DNA from: Bacteroidales bacterium UBA1180
GTDB lineage: Bacteria; Bacteroidota; Bacteroidia; Bacteroidales; Paludibacteraceae
NCBI GenBank assembly: GCA_002310195.1
Contig: DBYS01000013.1
Location: forward strand, 1-47,166
DNA: 47,166 nt
Direction of reading: 5' to 3'
Positions 24,330-34,099 of the stretch are shown one piece after another; position 1 is the first letter of the stretch, and every line of letters starts with the position of its first letter. The position numbers and the translations under genes were made by a program. The notes under the pieces are model-generated. The model was not told where the DNA came from, did not search any database, and saw only the letters and a list, made by a program, of their open reading frames with translations.

Positions 24330-24872
24330 ATGGTAAATTACGCGGCACTCATAGACAAGTATTACGCAGGCCAAGACGAACTGAAAGCCTTGCTGCTGCA
24401 TCACTCGCGGCAGGTGGTGGATAAATCACTTGAGGTGTGCGACAAACACCCCGAGTGGCAGGCAGACAGACAGTTTGTGGAAGAAGCGGCAATGCTGCAC
24501 GACATAGGAATCGTACTATGCAATGCGCCGGGGATACTATGCCACGGAAATGAGCCGTATATCCGCCACGGATTCGTCGGCGCGGAGATACTGCGCAAGG
24601 AAGGACTGCCCCGTCATGCCCGTGTGGCTGAACGGCACACCGGCAGCGGACTGAGCCGCGCACAGATACTGCTGGAAGGCTTGCCTCTGCCTGCCGAGGA
24701 TTTTCTGCCGGAGACTATCGAGGAGAAGATCATCTGCTATGCCGACAAGTTCTTCTCGAAGTCTCACCCCGAGCGTATAGCAAGCATCGAACATATACGC
24801 CATCAGATGGCAGAGTTCGGACACGGTTCGCTTGAACGCTGGATGCAACTGGAAAACGAAATGACATATTAA
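24330..24872 (+). CDS. HD-domain (HDIG-type) phosphohydrolase
   Basis: A 180-residue metal-dependent phosphohydrolase of the HD superfamily. The conserved metal ligands are visible: a histidine in LLLHHSRQVV (24-25), the HD pair in AAMLHDIGIV (His57-Asp58), a further histidine in ERHTG, and an aspartate in IICYADKFFS (about 139). Small HDIG proteins of this kind are common after fmt or tRNA-processing genes in Bacteroidota; the substrate, probably a nucleotide or a phospho-ester, is not known. It follows fmt by 15 bases and precedes the esterase by 11. Confidence 0.87.
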   Translation: MVNYAALIDKYYAGQDELKALLLHHSRQVVDKSLEVCDKHPEWQADRQFVEEAAMLHDIGIVLCNAPGILCHGNEPYIRHGFVGAEILRKEGLPRHARVAERHTGSGLSRAQILLEGLPLPAEDFLPETIEEKIICYADKFFSKSHPERIASIEHIRHQMAEFGHGSLERWMQLENEMTY

Positions 24873-24883
24873 CATCTATACAC

Positions 24884-25693
24884 ATGAAACGATATATATC
24901 TATCCCCCTGCTGATGCTCAGCTTGCTGATGAGTACGGCACACAGTTATGCTTCGCGCATAGACACCATCGCTTTTCGCGGCGAGGTATCACATGTCCTG
25001 CAGCGGGTTTGCGTCTATACGCCTGAGAGTTACGATGCCGAAGGCGAAGCCTATCCGCTCGTATATCTGCTGCATGGCATTCACGGCAACCACTACTCGT
25101 GGCTGCGTGACGGGCGCATCAAGCCGACCTTGGACAGTCTGATCAACCATCGCATGATCCGTCCGATAGTAGTAGCATTCCCCTACTGCCAGCGCTTTGA
25201 CACCTCAGAGGTGGATGAACCTAAATCACTGATGCACTGTCTGTTCCACTACGGGTCTATCCTCCGCGGAGAGTTTGAGGACACGTTCTTCGAGATCGAT
25301 GACTATGTACAAAACCACTATAATGTGGATAGCGCGCGCACGCATCGCGCGGTGGCAGGATTGAGTTGCGGTGCACGTCAGGCGGCAAAAATCGCCAAGA
25401 ACGGGCGCTTCGATATCGTAGGATTGTTCTGTCCGGTGATTAACCTGCGTCAACTTCCGAACGATGATATTGAGCCTGCACACTACTGGATCGGTGTAAC
25501 CGAAGGCGATGTGTTCCTGTACAAAGGCCGACGGTTCAGTTTGGGCTGCGAACGGCGAGGTATACCCGTCACATTCTACCAGGACAAAGGTTCGCACAAC
25601 TGGAAGGCCTGGCGCCGGATGGTTGTCATGTTCCTCGAGTCATTTTTCTCTCCGGAGAACGATGAACCAGAACAGCCTATAGAACAAGAATAA
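24884..25693 (+). CDS. Secreted alpha/beta-hydrolase esterase
   Basis: A 269-residue exported esterase related to the esterase D / feruloyl esterase-like family. A signal peptide of about 23 residues precedes the domain. The block YPLVYLLHGIHGNHYSWL (about 57-74) forms the oxyanion region; the nucleophile is the serine in AGLSCGARQA (about 161-170), where most relatives have GLSMGG, so the second glycine is replaced by alanine. A candidate acid is in GVTEGD (about 203-208) and the histidine is in GSHNWKAWR (about 231-239). Natural substrate is unknown; an acyl or feruloyl ester on plant polysaccharide is one possibility. The tail is acidic. A terminator follows. Confidence 0.85.
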   Translation: MKRYISIPLLMLSLLMSTAHSYASRIDTIAFRGEVSHVLQRVCVYTPESYDAEGEAYPLVYLLHGIHGNHYSWLRDGRIKPTLDSLINHRMIRPIVVAFPYCQRFDTSEVDEPKSLMHCLFHYGSILRGEFEDTFFEIDDYVQNHYNVDSARTHRAVAGLSCGARQAAKIAKNGRFDIVGLFCPVINLRQLPNDDIEPAHYWIGVTEGDVFLYKGRRFSLGCERRGIPVTFYQDKGSHNWKAWRRMVVMFLESFFSPENDEPEQPIEQE

Positions 25694-25716
25694 TCGTCTG
25701 TTATTCATTGATTTTT

Positions 25717-25750
25717 GCCGTGCTACAAAATTGTGGCACGGCTTTTGTTT
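25717..25750 (+). terminator. Intrinsic terminator after the esterase gene
   Basis: GCCGTGC (25717-25723) pairs with GCACGGC (25736-25742), and TTTTGTTT follows. It closes the ligA-to-esterase run. No consensus promoter for the moxR gene was found in the remaining gap up to 25824. Confidence 0.85.
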
Positions 25751-25824
25751 ATGAAAAATTGGGTAGTCGGCCATCGCTGCGCTATCCTCATAAACCTGCA
25801 AATTCAAAAAATTATTATACAGCA

Positions 25825-26820
<996 letters not shown>

Positions 26821-26823
26821 TTT

Positions 26824-27726
26824 ATGACTTCAGAAGAATTACTACAACGTGTCCGGAAGATAGAGATCAAGACCCGAGCTCTGTCGCATAACATCTTTGC
26901 CGGTGAGTACCACAGCCAGTTCAAAGGCCGCGGTATGGCATTCAGCGAGGTACGCGAGTACCAGCCCGGCGATGATGTACGTTCCATCGACTGGAACGTG
27001 ACGGCTCGTATGGGTAAGCCTTATATCAAAGTGTTTGAGGAAGAGCGCGAACTGACGGTGATGCTACTGGTGGATGTATCCGGTAGCCGGAACTTCGGTA
27101 CGCAGTCGCAGTACAAACGCGACACGATAGCCGAGGTTGCCGCCACGCTCGCCTTCTCAACCATCGAGAACAACGATAAGGTCGGTTGTATCTTCTTCTC
27201 CGACAAGATTGAGAAAGTGATCCCCGTGAAGAAGGGCAAGAGCCATGTGCTGCATATCATCCGCGAATTGTTGGACTTCGAGCCGACCTCACGCGGTACA
27301 GACGCAGCCCAGGCGATTCAGTTCTTCGCCAACGCGCAGAAGCGGCATGCCACTTGTTTCCTTATCTCCGATCTTGTAGGTGTAGGCGGACAGCTCGTCA
27401 CCGATGGCAGGAAGAAAGGTCACCTGAGCATCGAGCAGCCGCTGATGATCGCCTCGTCGAAGCATGATATGAACGTCATACAGGTCTATGACCGTCGCGA
27501 TGCCGAATTGCCGGATGTGGGTCTGCTGAAGCTCAATGATGCCGAGACCGGCGAGCGCCTGTGGGTAAACACTTCCAGTGCAGAGATACGCAAAGCGTAC
27601 CACGAGACTTGGACCAAAGAGCAAGACGCGCTGCAAGACGTATTTGTTCGCACAGGCGTGAATGCCGTATCGATGCAGACAGACGAAGACTACGTGCGTG
27701 CGCTTATGCGACTATTTAAGATGTAA
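26824..27726 (+). CDS. DUF58 / VWA-like protein of the bat locus
   Basis: A 300-residue DUF58 protein, the usual partner of MoxR ATPases. The family signature is present in EYQPGDDVRSIDWNVTARMGKPYIK, which I note by its ends: EYQPGDD at about 46-52 and IDWNVTAR at about 56-63. The VWA-like part opens LLVDVSGSRNFGT (about 83-95), a metal-ion-dependent adhesion site of the D-x-S-x-S form. There is no signal peptide or membrane helix, so it should stay in the cytoplasm, in contrast to the VWA proteins that follow. It probably helps couple MoxR to the membrane complex. Confidence 0.92.
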   Translation: MTSEELLQRVRKIEIKTRALSHNIFAGEYHSQFKGRGMAFSEVREYQPGDDVRSIDWNVTARMGKPYIKVFEEERELTVMLLVDVSGSRNFGTQSQYKRDTIAEVAATLAFSTIENNDKVGCIFFSDKIEKVIPVKKGKSHVLHIIRELLDFEPTSRGTDAAQAIQFFANAQKRHATCFLISDLVGVGGQLVTDGRKKGHLSIEQPLMIASSKHDMNVIQVYDRRDAELPDVGLLKLNDAETGERLWVNTSSAEIRKAYHETWTKEQDALQDVFVRTGVNAVSMQTDEDYVRALMRLFKM

Positions 27727-27730
27727 CAAT

Positions 27731-28645
27731 ATGTTTTTAGGTATTCTATTATCCATAGTAATCACCACCTCGCTCGACTCAACGCTTCTTACGTTGGGTG
27801 ACCAGACTAAGTTGCAGTTCGAGGCCACATGTGCGCCTGACGAATATGTGACCTACCCGACTTTCGGTAAAGAGCTGATTGACGGTGTGGAAATCGTACG
27901 TCAGAGTGCTGTCGATTCCACGATCGACAAACAGGGCAAGCATTACACCCAAGAACTGGTGCTCACCTCATTCGCCGATTCGCTGTTCTTTATTGAGCCA
28001 CTCGTTTTCACGTCAGGCAATGACACGTTCTACAGCGAGACAATCACTCTGAACTTCGTGCAGCCGTTCGTGCTCGACTCGACGATGAACATCACCGACA
28101 TACGTGACATACAGAAGGCACCGATCTGGTGGTGGGGATACATCCGCTGGATCCTCGGCGCACTGCTGCTCATCGGCATTGGTGTGCTTGTATGGTGGCT
28201 GCTCGGCAAGATAGGCAACTACAACGGCAAGTTCATCCCGGCAGCCAAGAAGGACCCCGAACGTCCGGCTGACGAGGTCGCACTAGAGGCGCTCGACCGC
28301 ATCCGCGAGGAGAAAATCTGGACACAAGGTCATACCAAGCAGTATCACACCGAGCTTACCGACGTACTGCGTACGTACATCGCCAAACGCTTCGGCGTAG
28401 CATCGACCGAAAAAACATCCGACGAGACCTTGCAGGCCATGAAACCTATACTAAGCGAACAACGCGAACTACATGCTTCGCTTACCAAGGTACTACGGCT
28501 TGCCGATCTGGTGAAGTTCGCCAAGTGGCAGGCAACGCCTGACGAGAACGAGCAGGCGCTGCATATAGCTTACGAGTTTGTCAACGAGACCAAACCCGTT
28601 GCAGCTGAGGCAAAAGAAGAAAATGAACAAATTGTAAACGAATAA
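27731..28645 (+). CDS. Membrane protein of the bat locus (BatD/DUF4381-like)
   Basis: A 304-residue protein found between the DUF58 gene and batA in Bacteroidota. It has an N-terminal signal-like helix (FLGILLSIVITTS), a beta-rich extracytoplasmic domain of about 130 residues resembling part of BatD, one clear membrane helix (WILGALLLIGIGVLVWWLL, about 140-158), and a cytoplasmic helical tail with TKQYHTELTDVLRTYIAKRFG, a block also seen in DUF4381 proteins. Function is unknown beyond membership of the Bat complex. The longer frame (from 27662) runs through the previous gene; the ATG at 27731, 4 bases after its stop, is chosen. Confidence 0.8.
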   Translation: MFLGILLSIVITTSLDSTLLTLGDQTKLQFEATCAPDEYVTYPTFGKELIDGVEIVRQSAVDSTIDKQGKHYTQELVLTSFADSLFFIEPLVFTSGNDTFYSETITLNFVQPFVLDSTMNITDIRDIQKAPIWWWGYIRWILGALLLIGIGVLVWWLLGKIGNYNGKFIPAAKKDPERPADEVALEALDRIREEKIWTQGHTKQYHTELTDVLRTYIAKRFGVASTEKTSDETLQAMKPILSEQRELHASLTKVLRLADLVKFAKWQATPDENEQALHIAYEFVNETKPVAAEAKEENEQIVNE

Positions 28646-28652
28646 ATTGTAA

Positions 28653-29630
28653 ATGTTTTCACAACCTGCATATTTATTTCTGCTACTGCTGCTCATACCG
28701 ATGATCGGCTGGTACGTGTGGCGCATGCACAACGCTGACGCATCACTGCGTGTGTCGAGCACCTCGTCGCTGCGCAAGTACGCGCTGCCGTCGTGGGTGC
28801 GTCATGTGCCGTTCGCGTTGCGTGTAGCAGCTGTCATACTGCTGTCAATAGCACTCGCCCGGCCGCAACTGACCAACCGCTGGCAGTCGGAATCTACTGA
28901 GGGTATCGACATCATGATGGCGTTGGATATATCCGGTACAATGCTCGCAGAGGATCTCCGTCCTAACCGCCTGGAGGCAGCCAAGAACGTCGGCTCAGAC
29001 TTTATTCTTGCCCGGCCGAATGACCAGATCGGTCTTGTGGTGTTTGCCGGAGAAAGTTTCACCCAATGCCCGCTTACCGTTGATCATACCGCATTGGTTA
29101 ATCTGTTCCAATCGGTACAGTTCGGCATGATTGACGACGGCACGGCTATCGGTCTCGGTCTGGCTAACTGCGTGAACCGGATGAAGGACTCAAAGACAAA
29201 GTCGAAAGTGATCATCCTACTGACTGACGGATCGAACAACGCCGGCGATATCGACCCTATCACTGCCGCAGAGATCGCCAAGACCTTCGGCATACGCGTG
29301 TATGCAGTTGGCGTAGGCTCTTACGGGCAAGCACGTGTTCCGGTACAGACACCTATGGGCATGCAATATATGACGATGGATTCACAGTTCGACGAGACTA
29401 CACTGCGAAACATTGCCTCCACTACCGGCGGTGCATATTTCCGTGCTACGGACAACAACTCGCTGCGCCAGATCTATGAGCAGATTGACCAACTGGAGAA
29501 AACCAAGCTCCGCGTACGCGAGTACTCCAAGCGCATAGAGAACTTCATGCCATACTTGATAGCGGCTTTGTTGCTGCTCATCGCGGAGATTTTGGTAAGA
29601 TATTTTGGACTTAGAACGATAAGTAACTAA
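28653..29630 (+). CDS. batA: BatA, membrane-anchored VWA protein
   Basis: A 325-residue membrane protein with N-terminal helices (about 5-17 and 53-69), a periplasmic VWA domain, and a closing C-terminal helix (about 300-320). The metal-binding site is complete: MALDISGTM (D-x-S-x-T, about 89-97), the DDGTAIG threonine loop, and LLTDGSNN. In Bacteroides fragilis the bat genes were found through an effect on oxygen tolerance, but the molecular function of the complex remains unclear. The gene lies 7 bases after the previous stop and 4 before the next start. Confidence 0.93.
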   Translation: MFSQPAYLFLLLLLIPMIGWYVWRMHNADASLRVSSTSSLRKYALPSWVRHVPFALRVAAVILLSIALARPQLTNRWQSESTEGIDIMMALDISGTMLAEDLRPNRLEAAKNVGSDFILARPNDQIGLVVFAGESFTQCPLTVDHTALVNLFQSVQFGMIDDGTAIGLGLANCVNRMKDSKTKSKVIILLTDGSNNAGDIDPITAAEIAKTFGIRVYAVGVGSYGQARVPVQTPMGMQYMTMDSQFDETTLRNIASTTGGAYFRATDNNSLRQIYEQIDQLEKTKLRVREYSKRIENFMPYLIAALLLLIAEILVRYFGLRTISN

Positions 29631-29634
29631 CATC

Positions 29635-31347
29635 ATGTTTAGATTCGCTAATATAGAATTGTTATGGCTGCTATTGCTCATTCCGGCAATGGTGGTAGCA
29701 CATATTCTGCTCAGCCGCAAGAAACGTCGTCAGGCACGTGAGTTCGGCGATCCGGCGCTCGTCAGCAGCCTGATGCCCAACGCCGAGCCGGTACGCGTAC
29801 ACATAAAGTTCGGTCTATTGATGACTGCACTCGCATGCCTCATCATTGCTGCAGCACGGCCGCAGTACGGGCAGTCCGAACGGATGGAGAAACGGCAGGG
29901 CATAGAGGTGATGATCGCACTCGATATCTCGAACTCAATGCTCGCCGAGGATGTTGCGCCGTCGCGTCTGGACAGAGCCAAACAGATGCTCAGCAAGCTC
30001 ATTGACAATATGTCCGACGATAAGGTCGGCCTCGTGGTTTTTGCAGGCGAAGCGTTCACGCAACTGCCTATCACGGCGGATTATGTGTCAGCGAAAATGT
30101 TTCTGCAGCACATCACTCCGGCGCTCATACCTACACAAGGTACAGCCATTGGCGCGGCTATCAACACATCCATTCGCGGCTTTGGCGGCGAGGAGGGCAA
30201 AGCATCGCGCGCAATCATCCTTATTACCGACGGTGAGAACCATGAGAAAGGTGCCACCGAGGCTGCGCAGAAAGCTGCCGAACTGGGCATGCATGTGTAT
30301 GTTATCGGTATAGGCAAACCCGAAGGCAGTCCTATCCCTATACCCGGCACAGGTGAGTTCCGCAAGGATCGTCAAGGCAATGTGGTCATCACCCACCTGA
30401 ACGAAGATATGTGCCGCGAGATTGCACAGGCTGGCAAAGGATTCTACACCCGTTGCGACAATACGAATACTGCCTACCGCGCACTGGAACAGGAGCTCGA
30501 CAAACTCGCCAAGCAGGAGATTGAGACCACCACGTTCACCGATTACAACGAGCAGTATCAGTCGTTCGCCATCCTGGCATTGCTGCTGTTGGTGATCGAG
30601 TGCTTCATCTTCCCGCGCAAGAACAAAGTTGTAACACGCTGGAACATCTTCCGCACACCGGCTATGGTAGCCTTACTGCTTATGCTTTCCGTGCCGACGT
30701 TCGCACAGAAGGAAGCGCCGGATATCCGCAAAGGCAACAAGCAGTACGTTGACTCCAACTACGTAGATGCCGAACTGCATTACAAGCGTGCGTTGGAGAA
30801 GAACGATCAGTCTGTGCCTGCCAACTATAACATCGGCTGCGCGTATTTCCGCGAGCAGAAGTATCAGGAAGCTGCCGAAGCGTTTGAGCAGACAAGCAAG
30901 CTCATTGATCCTGCAAAAGACCTCGAGCAGGCTGCCGACAACTATCATAACCTCGGCAACTCATACTACTGCATGGGGCAGTTCGACAAAGCGATTGAGG
31001 CATATAAGCAGTCGCTGCGTCTCCGGCCGAAGGACGATAACACCCGCTATAATCTTGTCAAAGCCATGCAGATGAAGCAACAGCAGAATCAGCAGCAGCA
31101 ACAAGAGCAACAGCAGGAACAGCAACAAGAGCAACAGCAGGAACAGCAACAAGAGCAACAGCAAGAACAAGAACAGCAGCAAGAACAAGAGCAACAACAG
31201 CAGGAGCAACAGCAACAAGAGCAAGACAGCATGGACAAAGAGACTGCTGAGCAGATCTTGCAAGCTCTTGAGCAAGACGAACAGGAAACACAAGAAAAAG
31301 CACAAAAACCGCAAGGCAAGAAACGTCGTCTTGAGAACGATTGGTAA
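29635..31347 (+). CDS. BatB-BatC fusion: VWA domain plus TPR and Gln/Glu-rich tail
   Basis: In B. fragilis BatB (VWA, about 340 residues) and BatC (TPR, about 240) are separate; here one 570-residue frame holds both. The N-terminal part is a full BatB: two helices (about 5-22 and 59-76), a VWA domain with MIALDISNSM (about 89-98) and LITDGENHEKG, and a terminal helix (about 308-325). Then follows a hydrophobic segment (TPAMVALLLMLSVPTFAQ, about 342-359) that looks exactly like the signal peptide of a separate BatC, then at least two TPR units (about 365-475) and a Gln/Glu-rich low-complexity tract (about 481-532). As the signal peptide is now internal it probably serves as a second membrane anchor and keeps the TPRs in the periplasm. 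Confidence 0.88.
   Translation: MFRFANIELLWLLLLIPAMVVAHILLSRKKRRQAREFGDPALVSSLMPNAEPVRVHIKFGLLMTALACLIIAAARPQYGQSERMEKRQGIEVMIALDISNSMLAEDVAPSRLDRAKQMLSKLIDNMSDDKVGLVVFAGEAFTQLPITADYVSAKMFLQHITPALIPTQGTAIGAAINTSIRGFGGEEGKASRAIILITDGENHEKGATEAAQKAAELGMHVYVIGIGKPEGSPIPIPGTGEFRKDRQGNVVITHLNEDMCREIAQAGKGFYTRCDNTNTAYRALEQELDKLAKQEIETTTFTDYNEQYQSFAILALLLLVIECFIFPRKNKVVTRWNIFRTPAMVALLLMLSVPTFAQKEAPDIRKGNKQYVDSNYVDAELHYKRALEKNDQSVPANYNIGCAYFREQKYQEAAEAFEQTSKLIDPAKDLEQAADNYHNLGNSYYCMGQFDKAIEAYKQSLRLRPKDDNTRYNLVKAMQMKQQQNQQQQQEQQQEQQQEQQQEQQQEQQQEQEQQQEQEQQQQEQQQQEQDSMDKETAEQILQALEQDEQETQEKAQKPQGKKRRLENDW
31077..31230. repeat. CAG/CAA/GAA-rich repeat coding Gln/Glu tract of BatBC
   Basis: The tract is nearly pure CAR and GAR codons. 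It contains a 24-bp unit that occurs twice without change (31099-31122 and 31123-31146) and a third time in part. Unit length is a multiple of three, so slippage would change tract length but not the frame. Confidence 0.85.
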
Positions 31348-31401
31348 TCGAGCCGTTATCGAGTCATTATCGGGTCGTTATCGAGCCATTATCGGGGTTA
31401 C
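31347..31401. repeat. 11-bp tandem repeat, five copies, between batBC and batD
   Basis: Units of exactly 11 bases: ATCGAGCCGTT, ATCGAGTCATT, ATCGGGTCGTT, ATCGAGCCATT, ATCGGGGTTAC. The first begins within the stop-codon region of batBC. The rest of the gap to batD (31402-31442) shows no clear signal. Confidence 0.88.
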
Positions 31402-31442
31402 TCTAGACAATACTCGAGATCATTACGATAGTATTACGCAGT

Positions 31443-33311
31443 ATGAAGAGAAGATTCTATATATTTTTAGCCGTATGCCTGTTCCCATTATTGGGCGTGG
31501 GCATACTGCGTGCAGAAGATGTACAGTTCCGCGCACAGGCTCCGGCACAGGTGATTGTCGGACGTCCGTTCCAGTTTACCTACACGGTCAACCAGCGAGC
31601 GAAAGACCTGCGTGCACCGGAGTTCACGAACTTTGACTATATTGCCGGTCCGTACACCTCGCAGTCATCATCAACCTCGTTCGTCAACGGCCGCCGCACT
31701 TCGTCGTTCCAGATGACGTTCACCTACACTCTAATGGCGCAGAAGGAAGGTACGTTCAGTATCGCACCCGCCACAATCACCATCAATGGCGAACAATACA
31801 CCTCCAACGGCGTGAAGATTACCGTTCTGCCTGAAGACCAGCCGGCAACCAACAGCCAACAATCGGCGGCTAACAATCAACAACCTACGGTTAGCAGCCA
31901 GCGGCAGTCCACAGGGCCGGAGCAAGGCAATATCTTCGTGCGTACATTGGTAAGCAAGACGAAAGTTTATGAGCAGGAGGCAGTACTGCTGTCATACAAG
32001 GTTTATGTAGCAGGCGTTGATCTCAAGCAGTTCACCAACAACACTACTCTGCCCGACTTTACTTCGTTCCTGCAGCAGAAGATTGACTTGCAAGACGTGC
32101 AACTTCAGCTCGAGAATTACAACGGCCGCAACTACCAGACCGCAACAATCTATTCCACGCTACTCTATCCGCAGAAGTCCGGTGACATACAGATCGATCC
32201 TGCATCGTTTGAAGCAGTTCTGCTTGTGCCTAACCAAGCACGCTCACGTTCGATCTTCGACGACTTCTTCAACTCATACACCACAGCCACACGCACGCTC
32301 CGTGCACCCGGCACAACTATTCATGTCACGCCGCTGCCTTCAGGCAAACCTGCCTCGTACGCAGGCGGTGTGGGTAAATTCACAATGGATGCCAAGCTCT
32401 CGGGAACGGATGTAAAGGCCAACGAAGCTATCACCCTCACCCTGACTATCCGTGGCGCAGGAAACATGAAACTCCTGAAGACTCCTGCCGTCGATTGGCC
32501 GGAAGGATTTGAGCAGTACGACCCGAAGGTTACGAACAACTTCAAGACTTCCACCGGCGGCATGTCGGGCACACGAACTATCGAGTACCTGGCTATCCCG
32601 CGCGCAGCAGGCGAATATATATTGCCGCCCGTACAATTCGGGTACTTCGATACCGAGAAAGGGCAATATCAGGTTCTCTCTACGCCAGAATATACGTTGC
32701 ACATTGCCCGCGGTGCAGGCGATCAGTCCGCAGTTGCGCAACCGGCGGGAGTAAGTTATGTCAACAAAGAAGATATACGCGAACTTGGTTCGGATATCCG
32801 TTACATCTCAGCGGCAAACTTCGTTCCCGCAAACGATAACGAGGTGATGCGCATGCAGTTCGGCTCATGGCAGATGGGCGCGCTGTACGGTGGTCCTCTT
32901 GTGATTGCATTAGGACTGTTCATCATCTTCCGCAAGCGCATACGCGAGAATGCTGATATCATAGGCGTACGCAAACGCCAGGCAAACAGCGTAGCCCGCA
33001 AGCGTCTGAAGACTGCCAAGAAGCTGCTCGCTGAACCGCAACATAAGGAGCAGTTCTTCGAGGAGATCGAACGCGCCTCGCTGCAATACTTGAGCGACCG
33101 TCTGTCAATCCCTACAGCCGACCTCAACAAAGATACAATCACCTCTACCCTGCGTGGCAAAGCTATCGATGATGCACTCATTGAGCGAACGAACCGCGTG
33201 CTGTCCGATGCAGCGTTCGCACGCTACGCACCGGCTATGGGTGTCAAACCCGAGGAATTGTACGCACAAACGGAACAACTGATCAACGACTTAGAAGATT
33301 GCAAGTTATGA
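31443..33311 (+). CDS. batD: BatD protein (oxygen tolerance family)
   Basis: A 622-residue member of the BatD family. It has a signal peptide of about 25 residues (ending LRAED), a long extracytoplasmic region of several immunoglobulin-like beta domains (about 27-450), one membrane helix (about 483-498, ALYGGPLVIALGLFIIF) and a cytoplasmic helical tail. Characteristic blocks are QAPAQVIVGRPFQFTYTVN-like at the start (about 30-48), and EYLAIPRAAGEYILPPVQFGYF (quoted in part: AIPRAAGEYILP near 383). A Gln/Ser/Asn-rich linker (about 137-160) separates the first two domains. The 3' end overlaps batE by four bases (ATGA). Confidence 0.93.
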   Translation: MKRRFYIFLAVCLFPLLGVGILRAEDVQFRAQAPAQVIVGRPFQFTYTVNQRAKDLRAPEFTNFDYIAGPYTSQSSSTSFVNGRRTSSFQMTFTYTLMAQKEGTFSIAPATITINGEQYTSNGVKITVLPEDQPATNSQQSAANNQQPTVSSQRQSTGPEQGNIFVRTLVSKTKVYEQEAVLLSYKVYVAGVDLKQFTNNTTLPDFTSFLQQKIDLQDVQLQLENYNGRNYQTATIYSTLLYPQKSGDIQIDPASFEAVLLVPNQARSRSIFDDFFNSYTTATRTLRAPGTTIHVTPLPSGKPASYAGGVGKFTMDAKLSGTDVKANEAITLTLTIRGAGNMKLLKTPAVDWPEGFEQYDPKVTNNFKTSTGGMSGTRTIEYLAIPRAAGEYILPPVQFGYFDTEKGQYQVLSTPEYTLHIARGAGDQSAVAQPAGVSYVNKEDIRELGSDIRYISAANFVPANDNEVMRMQFGSWQMGALYGGPLVIALGLFIIFRKRIRENADIIGVRKRQANSVARKRLKTAKKLLAEPQHKEQFFEEIERASLQYLSDRLSIPTADLNKDTITSTLRGKAIDDALIERTNRVLSDAAFARYAPAMGVKPEELYAQTEQLINDLEDCKL

Positions 33312-34072
33312 GACGACTAACCTATATATGTATTGTCCTGCTGATAGCAGCAACATCGTTTGCACAATCGCCGACTGAATTGTGGGCACGTGCCAACCAA
33401 GCATACTCCGAAGCTCGCTACGATGAAGCAGTTGCCGATTATAGCGCAATCATTGATGCTGCGCCGGTCATCACCCGGGCGTACGCACCGGTTTACTATA
33501 ATCTCGGCAATGCCCACTTCAAGCAGGGCGAACTGTCGCAGGCTATCCTTGCCTACGAGCGCTGTTTGAGGCTGCGACCGACTGACAAGAATGCCCGTTA
33601 CAACCTGCAATTTGCCCGGACGCAGATCATCGACAACATTGCCGACACACAAGTATTCTTCCTTCGCGAGTGGATTACCACTCTTAGAAACATGCTGCCT
33701 ATGAGCGTGTGGATGTGGAGCTCGATCATCCTGTTCTGCCTGATGCTTGTTTGCCTATTGCTGTTCGCTTTCTCGCGCTCTATCGGCTGGCGCAAGGCAG
33801 GCTTCTACATCAGTATCATTTGCCTGTTGTGCTCGGCTGTAGCATTTGCGAATGCTGCATCATTGCATCACCGCGACTCTATTCGCGCCGAGGCAATCAT
33901 CACCCGAGGAATAGTGAATGCCAAGGCTTCACCCGACCGGTCTGGCACGGAACTATTTACCCTGCATGAGGGCACAAAGGTTACGATCCATGAGGTTCTT
34001 GGCGGCTATGCGAACATCGAAGTCGGCAACTACAACGGCTGGATTCCCGTCAATACGCTTGAGAGAATCTGA
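33308..34072 (+). CDS. batE: BatE, TPR and SH3-like membrane protein
   Basis: A 254-residue protein closing the bat locus. Order: signal peptide (about 18 residues), TPR repeats (about 25-105, with YYNLGNAHFKQGELSQAILA), two membrane helices (about 134-154 and 164-182), and a C-terminal bacterial SH3 domain (about 190-254, ending GGYANIEVGNYNGWIPV). The SH3 fold probably binds cell-wall or protein ligands in the periplasm. A longer frame starts three codons upstream, but the ATG at 33308 forms the ATGA overlap with batD. The next gene, kbl, starts 27 bases later without a visible promoter. Confidence 0.93.
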   Translation: MRRLTYICIVLLIAATSFAQSPTELWARANQAYSEARYDEAVADYSAIIDAAPVITRAYAPVYYNLGNAHFKQGELSQAILAYERCLRLRPTDKNARYNLQFARTQIIDNIADTQVFFLREWITTLRNMLPMSVWMWSSIILFCLMLVCLLLFAFSRSIGWRKAGFYISIICLLCSAVAFANAASLHHRDSIRAEAIITRGIVNAKASPDRSGTELFTLHEGTKVTIHEVLGGYANIEVGNYNGWIPVNTLERI

Positions 34073-34099
34073 TTGCAGATAACTAAAAAATATAATACT

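Noticed and set aside
30961..31314. Leucine-only frame opposite the BatBC tail
   Set aside because: It is the mirror of the CAG/CAA repeat; poly-Leu is a translation artefact of that repeat.
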